NCBI GenBank assembly: GCA_016707705.1
Contig: JADJHD010000018.1
Location: forward strand, 1 to 64,000
Direction of reading: 5' to 3'
From: Bacteroidales bacterium
GTDB taxonomy: Bacteria; Bacteroidota; Bacteroidia; Bacteroidales; UBA4417
DNA: 64,000 nt
The position numbers were made by a program, and so were the translations under genes. This document shows positions 23,801 through 31,060 of the stretch, in pieces (the stretch's first letter is position 1; every line of letters starts with the position of its first letter). The notes below the pieces were generated by a model. The model was not told the DNA's origin, ran no database searches, and saw only the letters and a list, made by a program, of their open reading frames with translations.

Positions 23801-26800
23801 ATACATCTGGACCCTGAGGTGAAATATTGTAAGGCTCTGGATTAGGCCATACAACCTTGGTATCGGCAAAATAGATATCGCAGCCGGTAAATATATTGAT
23901 TGCATGAATGAAGTACGTCCCGGGCACAGTCTGAACACCAAAAGGTATTGCAGAGCCTGTTCCGGCGAAAGTGGCAATATATATGGGACTACCGGTAGCA
24001 AGAGGTGTGCACCAAAGTTCATAGGAAACTCCGGTTTCAGAATCTATGAGTCCGAAAGCATCTCCCGCACATTGTGGCCCGGAAGGATCGAAGGTAAATT
24101 CCAGAGGATTTGCATTAATAATCACGTTCCCATTGATCTGGGACTCGCAGGTGGAACCCGGGTAGGTTGCCGTTGCAATTATCGTATAAACTCCCGGATC
24201 AGTTACCGGACCAAAATTCAGTGGAGTTGGAGGAGTTGGACCAATTATCGGTGAACCAACAGGGATAATCCCATTCCTCCATAATTGGTAGCTTACATCC
24301 GACTCGCACCAGTTCAGGGTTATAATCGCTCCCGGACAATTAGTGGTTGAAGCAAGAATAAAATTGGAAATAGGATTGGGATAGAAGACGATGTTACAAC
24401 TGTTATTCATCGGTACTGAAACTCCATTGCTCGTATTGGTTGCAATAACCATATAATTCCCCGTCTGGGTAATTCCTGACCATACAATCGGGCAATCACA
24501 ACCGGGCTGGGGACTTCCGAAAGGTGTACCATCCTGATAAAGCTGGTAGGTAATGCCTATATCAGAATTTTCAAGTGTAACGGAAGTTGAACTGCCCTCG
24601 CATGCTGGTAAAGGACACTCAAGGTTATATTTAATTGGCTCCAGATTTACTGTATAGCAATAATAGAAAGGAGGCCCTTCACATGTGGTTCCATCCAAAC
24701 GGGTCACGTAAGCAGTTGCCTCATAGCAGATTTCGCAAGAATTGGGACCGCCGGGTAAGATGTTGAAGGTTTGAACAGGCATTGTGGAGGTATTCCCGCC
24801 AGCCAGGTAAGGTCCAAAATATGCCGGACAATCAACACTGTAAAACTGCCAATGGAATCCGGCTCCCGCAACATCCGAAGTCAGGGTAACTGCTGAGGTT
24901 GGGAAACCTGAATTGACAGTTTGTGAATTCGGTGTTGTTGTTATGGAAGCAACAGGCATTACATCAACCACAAGGGTTTGAGAAGTTCCCGGACAAAAAG
25001 TGGGAGCCGGTCCTGTAGGTGTAATTGTGTAGCTGATGCTCTCAACGGTGCTGCAATTATTGGTAAGGGTGTTGCTGATGGAATTATTTCCGCTGTTTGC
25101 TCCGGGCAGTGCGGTTATGCAGGCATTTGTATTTCTGAACCAGGTGAAGCTGGCTCCGGTAACATTGGAAGTTGGAGTGTAGTTGACATTGTCGCCGGAG
25201 CATATTTGCATGCTCAATGGACTGGTAACAGTGGGATTTGCATTGACAGTAACTGAAATGTTTGCATTTGCAGTTGTGTAGGTATCGCCTACCTGCACTG
25301 AATAAGTGTTCAAACCAATGCTGGCTGGAATTATCTGCACTATCCATGGTTGAATGTAGGTAGCCCCGGCAGGTAATCCTGTCCAGGTATAGGAATAATT
25401 TGCAGGAACACCATTCCCTGCGCCACCGTTTGCAGTGGCTGTTAATGTTACAGAATTCCCGTCACAAATGGTCAGATCTGCATCGTTAGCAGTAATGCCA
25501 ACCTGAAGAAGAACTCCACCTGTGGTAACCACTACATTCTGGGTAAAGGGACATCCTGCTGCATCGGTTACAGTGAGCGTATAGGTTTGATTCGCAAAGA
25601 GAATACTTGTTTGGGGATTGGGAAGAGACGCCTGCCCGGGCGCAGAAAGCATTGCCGCGGGTGTCCAGGAATAGGTATAGCCGGGTGTACCTCCGCTTAA
25701 AACTCCGGTAAGGGTAGTGCTGGTCCCAACAGTGATACTCTTATCGATATAGGTACTATGAAATTCAGGCCTAACTGTTACTGTAAGGGTGAAATCAGAA
25801 CCTGCGCATTGGGTGGGTGCTGGTCCGATCGGAGTAATTGTATACTCGATAGTTTGAGGCAAGAGGGATGTATTGATCAGAACATCTGCTATTGTCGTGA
25901 GACTTCCTCCCGGATAATTGCTAAAACCGGTGACAGCACCCCCTGACAAATCAGTTACCGTCCATTGGAAGGTCGTTCCGGCAACAGTGCTGCCAATTGC
26001 ATAGTTCAGGATGTCGCCAGAGCAGATGGCTGTAGTGGCCGGACTATTGATAGCAGGGATCTGATTTACAGTAATTTCTACTTCATTGCTGGTTGAACTG
26101 CATAATCCTGAAGTTACCACTCGCCGGAAGCGGGTTGTTTGTGATATGCCCAAAGGAATATATCCCAACTGGTCATTGGGAGCTGCTGCTGCTGCCCACA
26201 CATCAAAAAGCGGAGCATTAGTGCTTTGTTCCCACACATAGGAATAAGTTCCGGTTCCCTGAGTTGGGTTACTGCCGGTTAGAGGTGAAACGGGATCGCC
26301 CAAGCAAACACTTTGGGGAGAGTTAATGGAATTATCCTGAATTCCGGGATACAGACTAAATACAATGATGTTGGACTCAAGCACGCAACTTCCAGAAGTA
26401 ACAACTCGTTTAAAACTGGTGGGATTTGTGGTTAGCGCAAGGTTATAATCCAGCGATTGAGTTGTATAGGGAATAAGTGTCCATCCGGATGATTCCTCTA
26501 TATACCAGGTATAGGTGTAAGTGCCATTCCCACCCGATGGTAAAGTTCCAATAATATCGTCCGTAAGGGTCATTCCACTGCATAGATTGGTATTACCGGC
26601 ATAGGAGATATCATTATCATCAAGGCTTTGTGTAACGGTAATAGTTAAGGTAACTGGAGTGGAAGTCCCGCATTCATTGTCGGCAACGAGAGTAAGAGTG
26701 TATACCTGTGTTATATCGTTACTGATTGTGACCGTAGGGAAAGGATCTGTTGGCAGGGTAATGACCGGTCCGACTGGATTGATGGTCCAGAGGTAATCAG

Positions 26801-29036
26801 TGATAGTTCCGCCATTGGCATTATAAGTAACCGCAGCGGCAAGGTTCACAATTCCCGGACCGCATAAATCGATATTAGCCTGATTAACCGTTACCGTTGG
26901 CGGTCCAATAATCGTTACAACCTGCTGAAAGGTAGATGTGTTGCAGATTGTAGCTCCTGAATAAACATTTACTGCAAGCTGTACAGTATAAACCCCGGGA
27001 GTGGAAAAGCTGAACGTGGGCTCAAAGCTGTTGCTGTTGGAACCTGAGGTAAAGACAAATCCGGAATTTGGGGTTACCGTCCACACATACTCAGGCACAG
27101 AACATGCCGGTTCAAATGTGGAGTTGTTTTCCGGAGTGTACAAAGTGTTGGCACAGAATGGAGCAGGATTGGTGAAGGCAAAGTCTGCCACAGGTACCCC
27201 CTGGACACATACCTCGCGAACAACATCGCTGTCGCCACAATTGTTGGGAATCAGTTCACCGGTGATGGAGGTGAGTTTTACCTGATATAATCCCGGTGTT
27301 GGGAAAGTAAAAACAGGATCTGGATCAGTACTTTCTATAGTACCGTCATTGAAAAAATCCCAGTAATAGTTGGTGGTATTGTAAACGTTCCCTGCATAGA
27401 TAATGCAGCCAAGAGTGGTATTGTTGGTGTAGGTCTTGGGAACACCGGCACACACATAAATCGGATCATCGGGGAATTCGTCCCGAAGGAAATCAGAATC
27501 TGAATTTTCGGAAATCTTTATTCCTCCCACATTGTTGGGCACGGTTGAACATGGATTTGCAATATAGTGGGTTAGGTTAAAGGCATTGCCGGGTGCTGCA
27601 CATGAGGCGGTATCATAGGTATGCATTATGTGGTATTTCCCGTCAGGAAATAACGCCGGCATGGTTTCCTGGGTAAAGGTATACGGAGGAGTCCCATCCC
27701 CAAAATCGAAATAGTAGGCAGTAGTAGGTGCATTGTTCTGTGCATCTCCGCTCAAAAGGAAAGTAATGATATGAGGCTTACATCCTTGCAGAATCCCGGC
27801 ATCATAGGTTATTCCACCGGTTGGTGTGGAGCCGTTAAAAACAGGAAAAATCCTGGTATCCGTGCAATTACTGGGGCCAGGTCCGGTAGCTGTAATGGTA
27901 AGATGAAAAGAACCTGTACTGGTATAAGTGTGAGTTCTTGTATCATCAAAGGGAAATTGAGCAGGAGTGAGGTTTAAATCTACCGGATCGTTAGGATCAT
28001 CCCAGTCGATTACATAAGCAGTATTGGTACTGGCAGTTGTTGATTTATTAATGATGGTAAGGGTGAAAGTATTACTGTTGCTGCAATTATTCCAGAATGG
28101 AAGCGCTTCAAGGAGAGCATCCGGTCTTTGAGTTACAGAAACTGAGTTCGTATAGGTTCCCTCACAACCATTCTTGTCGATAACCTGCAGAAATACAGGA
28201 AAACTCTGCGTTCCGGTTCCGTATGCGGGAAATTGACTTGTTGGAGTTGTCTGGGTGGAGGTCATGGGGTTGCTTCCAACTCCAAAATTCCAGCTATAGG
28301 TGTAGGGCGCTCCTGATCCGGGAGGAGTATAGGAAATTACCGGTGTGAATTCGACAGAACCGCAATTAGCCGGTGCTGAAAGGTAGTTTGGAGTGAAGGA
28401 AACGTTTGGCAATGGAAAGACAGTGATTGTCTTGCTTCCATTCATATTTCTTTCACATCCATTCCTGTCGGCCCTTATAGTGTAAACACCCGGATCTGAA
28501 ATCTGTCCAAACGAAAGTGCAGCGCCAGTTGCAGGTAACTGCATGGAGTTGTACCAGGAACCATCTTTATAAAGTTTATAAATCACTCCTGAAGATGCTA
28601 CCTGGCTTCCACTCAAACCGATGGTTGGGAAACTTGTTGCACCGGAACAGAATCCTGCTCCTGCCGCAGTTGCAACACCTCCGGAAGCTACACTGAGTGT
28701 AATGTTGTATACCGTTTCAGGGAGGGGTGTCTGCGTTATGGTAAGTACCGTATGTGGAGGAATATTCAGCCTGTAATTCCCTGCAGAAAAAACACCGGTA
28801 AAGTAAATTGTACCTCCGGATGGTGAATTGATAGTAACAACATTCGACCATGTACCCGATTGTTTTTGCAGAGTATAGGAATTGCCAGTATTGGTATTAA
28901 GGATACCCAAAGTTACTCCCCCGGCTCCCTGGCAATAGGTTGAAGATGGATCTGCAAAAAGTGTGGGTTGAGCAATTAAAACTTTACTGGAGAATAGAAA
29001 CAGGCTCAGCAGCAGGAAGAAGAGGATATTTTTCAT
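11811..29036 (-). CDS. Giant secreted repeat adhesin: Ig-like and PKD-like repeats, CHU_C C-terminus (5741 aa)
   Basis: Signal peptide MKNILFFLLLSLFLFSSKVLIA. Residues to ~2270 alternate Ig/PKD-like units with SprB-type repeats (G.YT..A....C...M.GS..I), with early PKD units near YSWNFGVGSNP and YYFDFGDGTPP. Residues ~2270-3620 are 14-15 tandem units of ~96 residues (start NDPADQVVCNG, core TTTYNWTNDLTSIGLAASG, end FTNGGV.C.GPAQTFTITV). Residues ~3880-5510 hold about 19 PKD-like domains, marked by W.[WF].FGDG or FGDP. The last ~100 residues are a gliding-motility-associated C-terminal domain (FVPTAIAPESFNSDLRVF, YHIEVFDRWGNLLWES, PGPGWDGKFNGE, GVYIWKVSAVFKDG), the CHU_C / type B signal for T9SS export. 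It is a likely surface adhesin or polysaccharide-binding filament, like SprB. The 17-kb frame is intact, which argues against a high indel error rate here. Its ligand is unknown. Confidence 0.9.
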   Translation of the reverse strand: MKNILFFLLLSLFLFSSKVLIAQPTLFADPSSTYCQGAGGVTLGILNTNTGNSYTLQKQSGTWSNVVTINSPSGGTIYFTGVFSAGNYRLNIPPHTVLTITQTPLPETVYNITLSVASGGVATAAGAGFCSGATSFPTIGLSGSQVASSGVIYKLYKDGSWYNSMQLPATGAALSFGQISDPGVYTIRADRNGCERNMNGSKTITVFPLPNVSFTPNYLSAPANCGSVEFTPVISYTPPGSGAPYTYSWNFGVGSNPMTSTQTTPTSQFPAYGTGTQSFPVFLQVIDKNGCEGTYTNSVSVTQRPDALLEALPFWNNCSNSNTFTLTIINKSTTASTNTAYVIDWDDPNDPVDLNLTPAQFPFDDTRTHTYTSTGSFHLTITATGPGPSNCTDTRIFPVFNGSTPTGGITYDAGILQGCKPHIITFLLSGDAQNNAPTTAYYFDFGDGTPPYTFTQETMPALFPDGKYHIMHTYDTASCAAPGNAFNLTHYIANPCSTVPNNVGGIKISENSDSDFLRDEFPDDPIYVCAGVPKTYTNNTTLGCIIYAGNVYNTTNYYWDFFNDGTIESTDPDPVFTFPTPGLYQVKLTSITGELIPNNCGDSDVVREVCVQGVPVADFAFTNPAPFCANTLYTPENNSTFEPACSVPEYVWTVTPNSGFVFTSGSNSNSFEPTFSFSTPGVYTVQLAVNVYSGATICNTSTFQQVVTIIGPPTVTVNQANIDLCGPGIVNLAAAVTYNANGGTITDYLWTINPVGPVITLPTDPFPTVTISNDITQVYTLTLVADNECGTSTPVTLTITVTQSLDDNDISYAGNTNLCSGMTLTDDIIGTLPSGGNGTYTYTWYIEESSGWTLIPYTTQSLDYNLALTTNPTSFKRVVTSGSCVLESNIIVFSLYPGIQDNSINSPQSVCLGDPVSPLTGSNPTQGTGTYSYVWEQSTNAPLFDVWAAAAAPNDQLGYIPLGISQTTRFRRVVTSGLCSSTSNEVEITVNQIPAINSPATTAICSGDILNYAIGSTVAGTTFQWTVTDLSGGAVTGFSNYPGGSLTTIADVLINTSLLPQTIEYTITPIGPAPTQCAGSDFTLTVTVRPEFHSTYIDKSITVGTSTTLTGVLSGGTPGYTYSWTPAAMLSAPGQASLPNPQTSILFANQTYTLTVTDAAGCPFTQNVVVTTGGVLLQVGITANDADLTICDGNSVTLTATANGGAGNGVPANYSYTWTGLPAGATYIQPWIVQIIPASIGLNTYSVQVGDTYTTANANISVTVNANPTVTSPLSMQICSGDNVNYTPTSNVTGASFTWFRNTNACITALPGANSGNNSISNTLTNNCSTVESISYTITPTGPAPTFCPGTSQTLVVDVMPVASITTTPNSQTVNSGFPTSAVTLTSDVAGAGFHWQFYSVDCPAYFGPYLAGGNTSTMPVQTFNILPGGPNSCEICYEATAYVTRLDGTTCEGPPFYYCYTVNLEPIKYNLECPLPACEGSSTSVTLENSDIGITYQLYQDGTPFGSPQPGCDCPIVWSGITQTGNYMVIATNTSNGVSVPMNNSCNIVFYPNPISNFILASTTNCPGAIITLNWCESDVSYQLWRNGIIPVGSPIIGPTPPTPLNFGPVTDPGVYTIIATATYPGSTCESQINGNVIINANPLEFTFDPSGPQCAGDAFGLIDSETGVSYELWCTPLATGSPIYIATFAGTGSAIPFGVQTVPGTYFIHAINIFTGCDIYFADTKVVWPNPEPYNISPQGPDVCGPTTIGLDDSELGFTYEVHLLDINGIPFPTPSPNFTTQIGTGAALVFGTSNAPGTYVIIAFDQNHICSTQMYGSVTILAEPTQYSIYPTDDIYCVDQNIGTEIFLEDSELGVMYTLSNGGSVLIALPGTGNQINFGFQNQPGTYTITAINTTTSCANDMLGSVTLHLRPLVFTMHPTNEICPGDEEIWLSGSQTDVIYTLFTPGGPIPLPGTGFTLNWGYHHTPGTYHIEATLNAIPTCPTAMDGSVIIHPNPGIFDVMHQGINCISSTIGLSGSELNTTYELIHADGTSLTPPEIFVPVVAGAFWFVNPQPVGNYTVRATNSFGCDTLMNGIVAIENGPTVDAGPADLTICNTPPFSVPLTGNATNYSTVVWTSSSTGVFSAPNSLNTTYILAPEDISSQMVVLTLTAYGSGGCNGVQVTDNITIHIQSPFVDAGADQIICEGQSVTLDGTIYGGTTTGLWSSSGDGTFSPDPATIDATYNPGASDIAAGTVTLTLTTTNATPCPDITDDLIVTINPIPVVADPADQVLCNGSASLPVIFSSSVVGTVFSWTNSLTTIGLAASGTGDIPSFTAVNNGISPVVATITVTPSFTFGGVGCTGSSQTFTITVNPTAQLNDPADQIVCNASSTSAVVFTTNNLVGTTTYNWTNDQTSIGLAASGTGDIAAFTAVNTGTLPVVATITIVPSFTNGGVSCTGPSQSFTITVNPTGQVNDPTDQVVCNGDLTTAVVFTTNNTVGTTTYSWTNDLTSIGLAAGGTGDIASFAGVNTGTAPVVATITVTPTFANGGVNCIGPAQSFTITVNPTGQMNDPADQVVCNGDQTNAVVFSTNNTIGTTTYNWTNDQASIGLAANGTGNIAAFTAVNSGTSPVVATITITPTFTNGGVNCVGPAQSFTITVNPTGQLNDPADQIVCNGDLTNAIAFTTNNTVGTTTYNWTNNLPAIGLAASGTGDIAAFAAVNAGTNPVAATITVIPTFTYLGVNCNGPAQTFTITVNPGGQMNDPDDQFACNGNLTNPVVFTTNNTVGTTTYNWTNDLTSIGLAASGTGDIPAFITSNTGTAPAVATITVTPTFSNGGSDCNGPAQTFTITVNPTGQLNDPADLVACNGDLTNPVVFTTNNTVGTTTYNWTNDLTAIGLAASGTGNIAAFTAVNTGTAPIVANITITPSFTNGGVSCVGPTQTFTISVNPNGQLNDPADQVVCSGDLTTAVLFTTNNTVGTTTYNWTNDLPSIGLAASGTGNISAFTATNAGTAPVLATITVTPTFTNGGVDCIGTPQTFTILVNPAGFITNLVNQVVCNGSLTTAVVFATNNTGGTTTYTWTNNEPGIGLPSSGTGNIPSFTAINNGTSPVVATITVIPTFSAGSFNCPGTPQTFTITVNPLGQVNLPSNYVVCNGSLTNAVVLSTNNTGGTTTFNWTNNQPAIGLPASGTGNLPVFLAVNTGTAPLVAIITLTPVFSNAGIDCQGTPQTFTITVNPTAQVIDPADQIVCNGSSTNAINFGTLNTGGTTTYNWINTDPGIGLAASGTGNIASFTAINTGLQPVVATITVTPTFTNGGVSCVGPSQSFTITVNPAGQLNDPADQVICQGSQSNAVIFTSNNIGGTVSYNWTNDQPGIGLPSSGTGNINPFTGINNGLSPVVATITVTPVFTFGSVSCNGNPQVFTITVNPAGHVNDPVDQVVCNGTLTNAVILSTNNSGGVTTFSWTNDQPSIGLPASGNGDVPVFNAINISTVPIIATITVTPLFSNGGVSCTGNPQSFTITVNPSGQVNDPADQVVCNGDLTTFVQFTTNNSGGNTTYNWTNSLASIGLAASGTGDIPAFVAVNASSSPVMATITVTPVYQNIGVDCQGGSQTFTITVNPTAQVNDPADQNKCHGQLTDPVVFTTVNTGGTTTYSWTNTNPGIGLPASGTGNISSFTPVNPGGSISVAVITVTPHFTNGGITCDGPAQTFSITVYPIFVVGSIQNDQSICYNAIPALLEGTPPTGGNPPYSYQWQYSIDNGLNWYNVTPNGTGLDFQPGALTQTTMYRQIQISGSSCGNLTTNSVIIDVRIPTAYAGPNDTLCGMLPYALSYSTANHAVSYTWTTSGTGSFSGQYNLHATYFPTPADMAAGSVVLTLTIEDICGNVVSDDMTLTLGQLPVSFFSYSTPTCNNYPIQFMDQSSVSSGYIKTWIWDFGDGTSDTIHFPNSPNIQHVFANPGPSFMVTLKVITSQGCSDTFQQVVTTLQAPVANFYFSEISCENEPVQFTNASQLNGSVGMQPFSWNFDDPTTGVSNVSNLEDPTHLFSDTGTYYVRLIVLNYNNCLDTIIKKVHVKPAPPVEYTYDITCMNEPVYFDPDTNIMQVNTIATWAWDFGDGITSQNENAVHVFLSPGIYQVSLLVTDTAGCSNSITHEVIINPLPIAHFEAGTTNCEGMAVHFNELSSTSAGYIVRWEWEFGDGTTATVIHPNDPNVNHTYAQSGSYSVTLRVIESDSCSNEETQTLVIHPKPVSNFDYVDPACENTSVSFLDLSQSNGGGNVVQWAWNFGDPASGVLNVSPLQNPLHQFTTVGQFIVTLVATTSNGCYDSYSDTVTIKAKPAVDFTYDSNCQNEEVQFHPNPLVMNVNAIAFWNWTFGDGGVSTLQSPGHTYLTAAAYTVTLTVQDTSGCSNTIIKTVNIAPQPYADFTSSQPSCNGSAIDFTSLATTPTGYIVRWVWNFDDGNIVTVNNIGNPNVSHTYANYGTFNVSLTIKTNDSCTSTIVKPVVVSPAPLANFSFSAGCVNLPVSFSDLSQSGAGSLSSWSWDFGDPTTGMANYSSQQNPTHTFSTASSSFTVTLVVTNSSGCTDSQTHVVNTTPVPGVDFTYTAGCSNDTTLFVSSTLVNVANTDTWLWDFGDGSTSAEIDPVHVYPATGTYTVTLTITDNNGCQNTKSHTLTVTAPPVAMFQPSSQHCAGTAVLFDDLSNPMGGSITSWYWDFGDGNTQLVNAPASPDVEHVYAAPGSFTVTLRVHSLTGCEDDTQQSLSISPAPLSLFTFTNSCEDTAVHFNGIPGTNGGSAIVGYTWDFGDPASGVSNTSNLQNPYHIYINPGTYQVTLIETNTDGCSDSITQPVIIHVKPNVDYSWSSTCLGTETQFLINTTTTNIPAVASFNWDFGDGAYSNDQDPVHTYTAATTYTVVLTITDTAGCINSKTYPVTITQKPNALFSYNSGCLNTAVEFVDESFTSNGEPITGWHWDFGTTSANDTSNLQNPTWIYTSAGSYNVSLVVSTQGGCKDTIVSIVQVFGIPTAAFLYTAAPCNNGTVYFQDSSYSQQGTIISWYWVFEPGQYSTLQDPIYHFNSPDTCHIVTLVVTDMRGCIDTLVKQVCTPTVLSATFNYTPTCELDTTYFSPVLLSPAGDSLVSFSWNFGEPGSGSNNTSTLGYPKHKYSEAGTYTVILQTRDKFNCEAQKILFVDVKPLPVAAFTHIEGICDSIITFKKPTGNSNINKWHWDFGDGTSRELLGIHPDTIQHKYPDIGAFTVQLTVTNTNGCSGIVENPVFVKPCLQAHLSCDGDTICQNQSNLFYDQSTSGIGISTWRWTFGDGDTLTYSTFQNPITHQYDSSGLFTVRLLVSTQIADVMVQDSVDFTVLVNAVPTAEFTAQSECFGVPIEFLNSSVDNNTQITSYSWLYGDGSPAETSYHSQHLYLEPGTFNVNLIVGNNLGCSDTATYPVSAHQIPEPDFRINNACLNKLAHFENLTPVDYAALDTVRWVFDNGNSLVESLISNPDLVFSEKGTYQVHLYVKDVNGCEATIDSTMEIYPGPRSVFSYTESMKDLEVYLNMVNESRGAQFDTLSYHWDLTNTNYSQYEYQSEAENPVFRLPDYPVDVTDYYDNDEYYSLRLITTNKFGCMDTLTRDYLYKGLFVPTAIAPESFNSDLRVFQPKGKGLKEYHIEVFDRWGNLLWESYDLRNGMGDIGVGEEYSHPGPGWDGKFNGEFVEVGVYIWKVSAVFKDGSIWQGVNAGEDADLSGTVYGTILIIR
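18180..22225 (-). repeat. 14-15 tandem ~288-bp coding repeats inside the giant adhesin gene
   Basis: A recurring (g/a)gatcatt..ctg core appears near 18190, 18485, 18770, 19060, 19345, 19633, 19921, 20209, 20500, 20786, 21071, 21360, 21648, 21936 and 22220. The period is about 288 bp, or 96 codons. Central units (about 20200-21700) are more alike than the edge units, the usual pattern of repeat growth by unequal exchange. Unit boundaries are approximate. Confidence 0.8.
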
Positions 29037-29620
29037 AGCAAATGAAAATTACAACAAGGTAAGTTTACACTCAACTATAGAAAAAACTCCAACTGCTTGA
29101 AGGAAATGGGACCTAAAATGCTCAGATAACCAGAAAGATTTCCCTGGATTGACCCGGGAATCAGATACAATAGCGACTTAAAACGACTTAGTAATTGTAG
29201 AGATCTCTCAAATTATTTCTTTAGATTTTTGGTTATCCGATGACAGTTTGGGGTTTATCTATAATTTGGGTCTTGGTTCAGGAAAACAGTATAATTTATA
29301 CACGATCGCATTAGACTAATAATCAATAGCTTACAAGTATTTTTGAGAGAAGGTCGCGCAATATGAATCAAATGTATGAAAACTATCATTTAAAGGTGCT
29401 CTAATTAAATAAAATATTCACTGCTACAGGCTTGCAGACAGTTATTGAGCAATTTTAGACTTATTGCATCACTGCCGAAAAGTGAGGGGCAACATTTGAA
29501 GATTTATCGATAGAAAAGTTGTGCTCTTAAGACTTTACTCTTATTGGTGTCGACATCAAAAAGAACCCCTCTCAAAAAGATATGTTGAGAAGGGCTTAAT
29601 GGAATAAGCTGGATTGGCTG
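29037..29620. promoter_or_regulatory. 584-bp intergenic region upstream of the giant adhesin gene
   Basis: This AT-rich gap must hold the promoter of the giant gene (start 29036). A direct repeat CGACTTA at 29174-29180 and 29184-29190 (10-bp period) lies about 140 bp upstream of the start. A minus-strand TACATTTG that fits the TAnnTTTG -7 box is at 29369-29376, but it has no TTG at the right distance, so I do not call it. The left end holds the terminator of the gene upstream of it (separate entry). No RNA gene or ORF of note. Confidence 0.35.
29557..29594 (-). terminator. Rho-independent-type terminator after the carboxypeptidase locus
   Basis: On the minus strand CCCTTCTCAA (29594-29585) pairs with TTGAGAGGGG (29575-29566), with one G-U wobble and a 9-base loop. 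The run TTCTTTTTG follows at once. It lies 26 bp past the stop codon at 29621. Confidence 0.75.
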
Positions 29621-29977
29621 CTAAGGTGTCACAGACCCAATAAATGTTGAGGCATTATTATCCACCACAATCATATCGCCTGAGTCTATCAGTCCATCAC
29701 CATTGGCATCAATCACGATGTATCCGGTGAGGAAGTTTGAAGATCCGTTATCCACGCCCATCATATCTCCGGAATCTACAATGCCATCCTGATTCAGATC
29801 TCCGGCATAAATCAAATACTTACCTCCGATAAGCTTCTGATTGGAACCAAATGCCTGACCTGCTGCAGTACTGAAATCATAAGTGATATTGCTTCCGGCA
29901 AAGGAAACCGGGATTGCAGTTGTGGTTTCAATGCTGTTCCTATGCCACCGTGATATAATACGATCCGCCATGCACAA
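29621..29977 (-). pseudogene. Detached dockerin-like C-terminus of the M14 carboxypeptidase
   Basis: From HRNSIETTTAIPVSFAGSN onward this frame encodes the rest of the C-terminal module seen intact in the 33415-36804 protein: GGKYLIYAGDLNQDGIVD, then SGDMMGVDNGSSNF, DANGDGLIDSGDMIVVDN and a final TFIGSVTP. It continues the carboxypeptidase reading frame after a two-base deletion near 29944-29946 (GTG AAG CAC AGG in the intact copy; GTG GCA TAG G here). The first codons of the open frame (MCMADRIISRW) are out-of-frame read-through, so there is probably no independent start. Two calcium-loop motifs are preserved. If the deletion is real, the upstream enzyme is made without this module. Confidence 0.7.
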
Positions 29978-31060
29978 CAGGTACCGTTGCCTGAAGTGTG
30001 CCGTTGGTATTTAAAGCAACATTGTCGGCTGAATAAATGACCGAACTGTAATTTGCAGCATCATGAAGTTCAACCCTTACTTCATCGGCTACTGTTCCCG
30101 TGAAATGATCCCCGGATTCATCCTGTGCTTTCCTCATACTCCCTGAACCATTGTAAAGCCCTTCAAGTAACAGGGTAAGATTCAGACTGCGGTCTGCCGA
30201 AATGGTAAGCGAACAGGGTACCAGCACTGTTGGCTGGTCAGGGTCGTTGCTTGCAATTCGGATATTTGCGGCATAGGTTCCTGCACTCAGACTTCCGGCT
30301 TCAAAGCTTAGCGGAATCTGTTGTGTATTTCCTGCTGTTACTGTTCCCGAAGCTGAGCCACTGCCATTCAGCTTAAGCCAGGTATAGGCCGGGGTGTAGG
30401 TATAATCCACAACCAGGTATGGCTTATTGGTTTGGTTCCATCCGTCAAAGCCGATGTAGTAAGTCGAGCTTCCATCACGGTCCATAATGCCAATGGCAAA
30501 CCAATCCTGGGTAAGCGCCGACTGAAGGTTGCTGTTTACACTGCCGCCCAGGGCATGAACCTTCCAGCCTGCAGCATAGGTGCTGGCTTCAGAACGGTAT
30601 AGATAATAACCAGTACTTGATTCAGCCATGATGTCATTGTACAAAACGGATGGAGTCGCCGTAAGCGGATCATTCGTAACAGGATTGATATTCCAGTATG
30701 GATAATTGGCAGCATTCACATAGCCATGAAACTCCACTGAATTAATCACAGACCCATCAGGAATGCTGCTTACATCAAATTTCATCCAGCCGGCCTGTGT
30801 GGTGGGGTAGCCTTTTACCAGACTGGTCTCCGAGAATGCAGAAGCAGTGGTGGTTCCTGTATTGTAGTTGGCATTAATGGGATACACTGTTGCCAATGAT
30901 TTGCCTGATGAAGCTGCATACTCAACGCTTGCCGTATAGGTAAGGTCCATATCACCGGTATTGGTAATACTGAGAATATCACTGACAGTTCCGTTCAATC
31001 CTATGGTTTTTGTGAATTGCAGCGGATTGACCGTAATATTCGCAGGATCGGGGATTGGTG
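29626..31060 (-). repeat. ~1.43-kb near-identical direct repeat, copy 1 (in the M14 locus)
   Basis: The 3' part of the carboxypeptidase locus, from the PDPANITVNP codons to near the stop, is almost the same DNA as 33420-34855 in the aminopeptidase gene, apart from scattered substitutions and the two-base deletion near 29945. Weaker similarity continues to about 31700. The copies are in direct orientation, about 3.8 kb apart. Confidence 0.85.

Noticed and set aside
29369..29376. Promoter box TACATTTG for the giant adhesin
   Set aside because: It fits TAnnTTTG but has no -33 TTG at 19-21 bp and would imply a leader over 300 bases.
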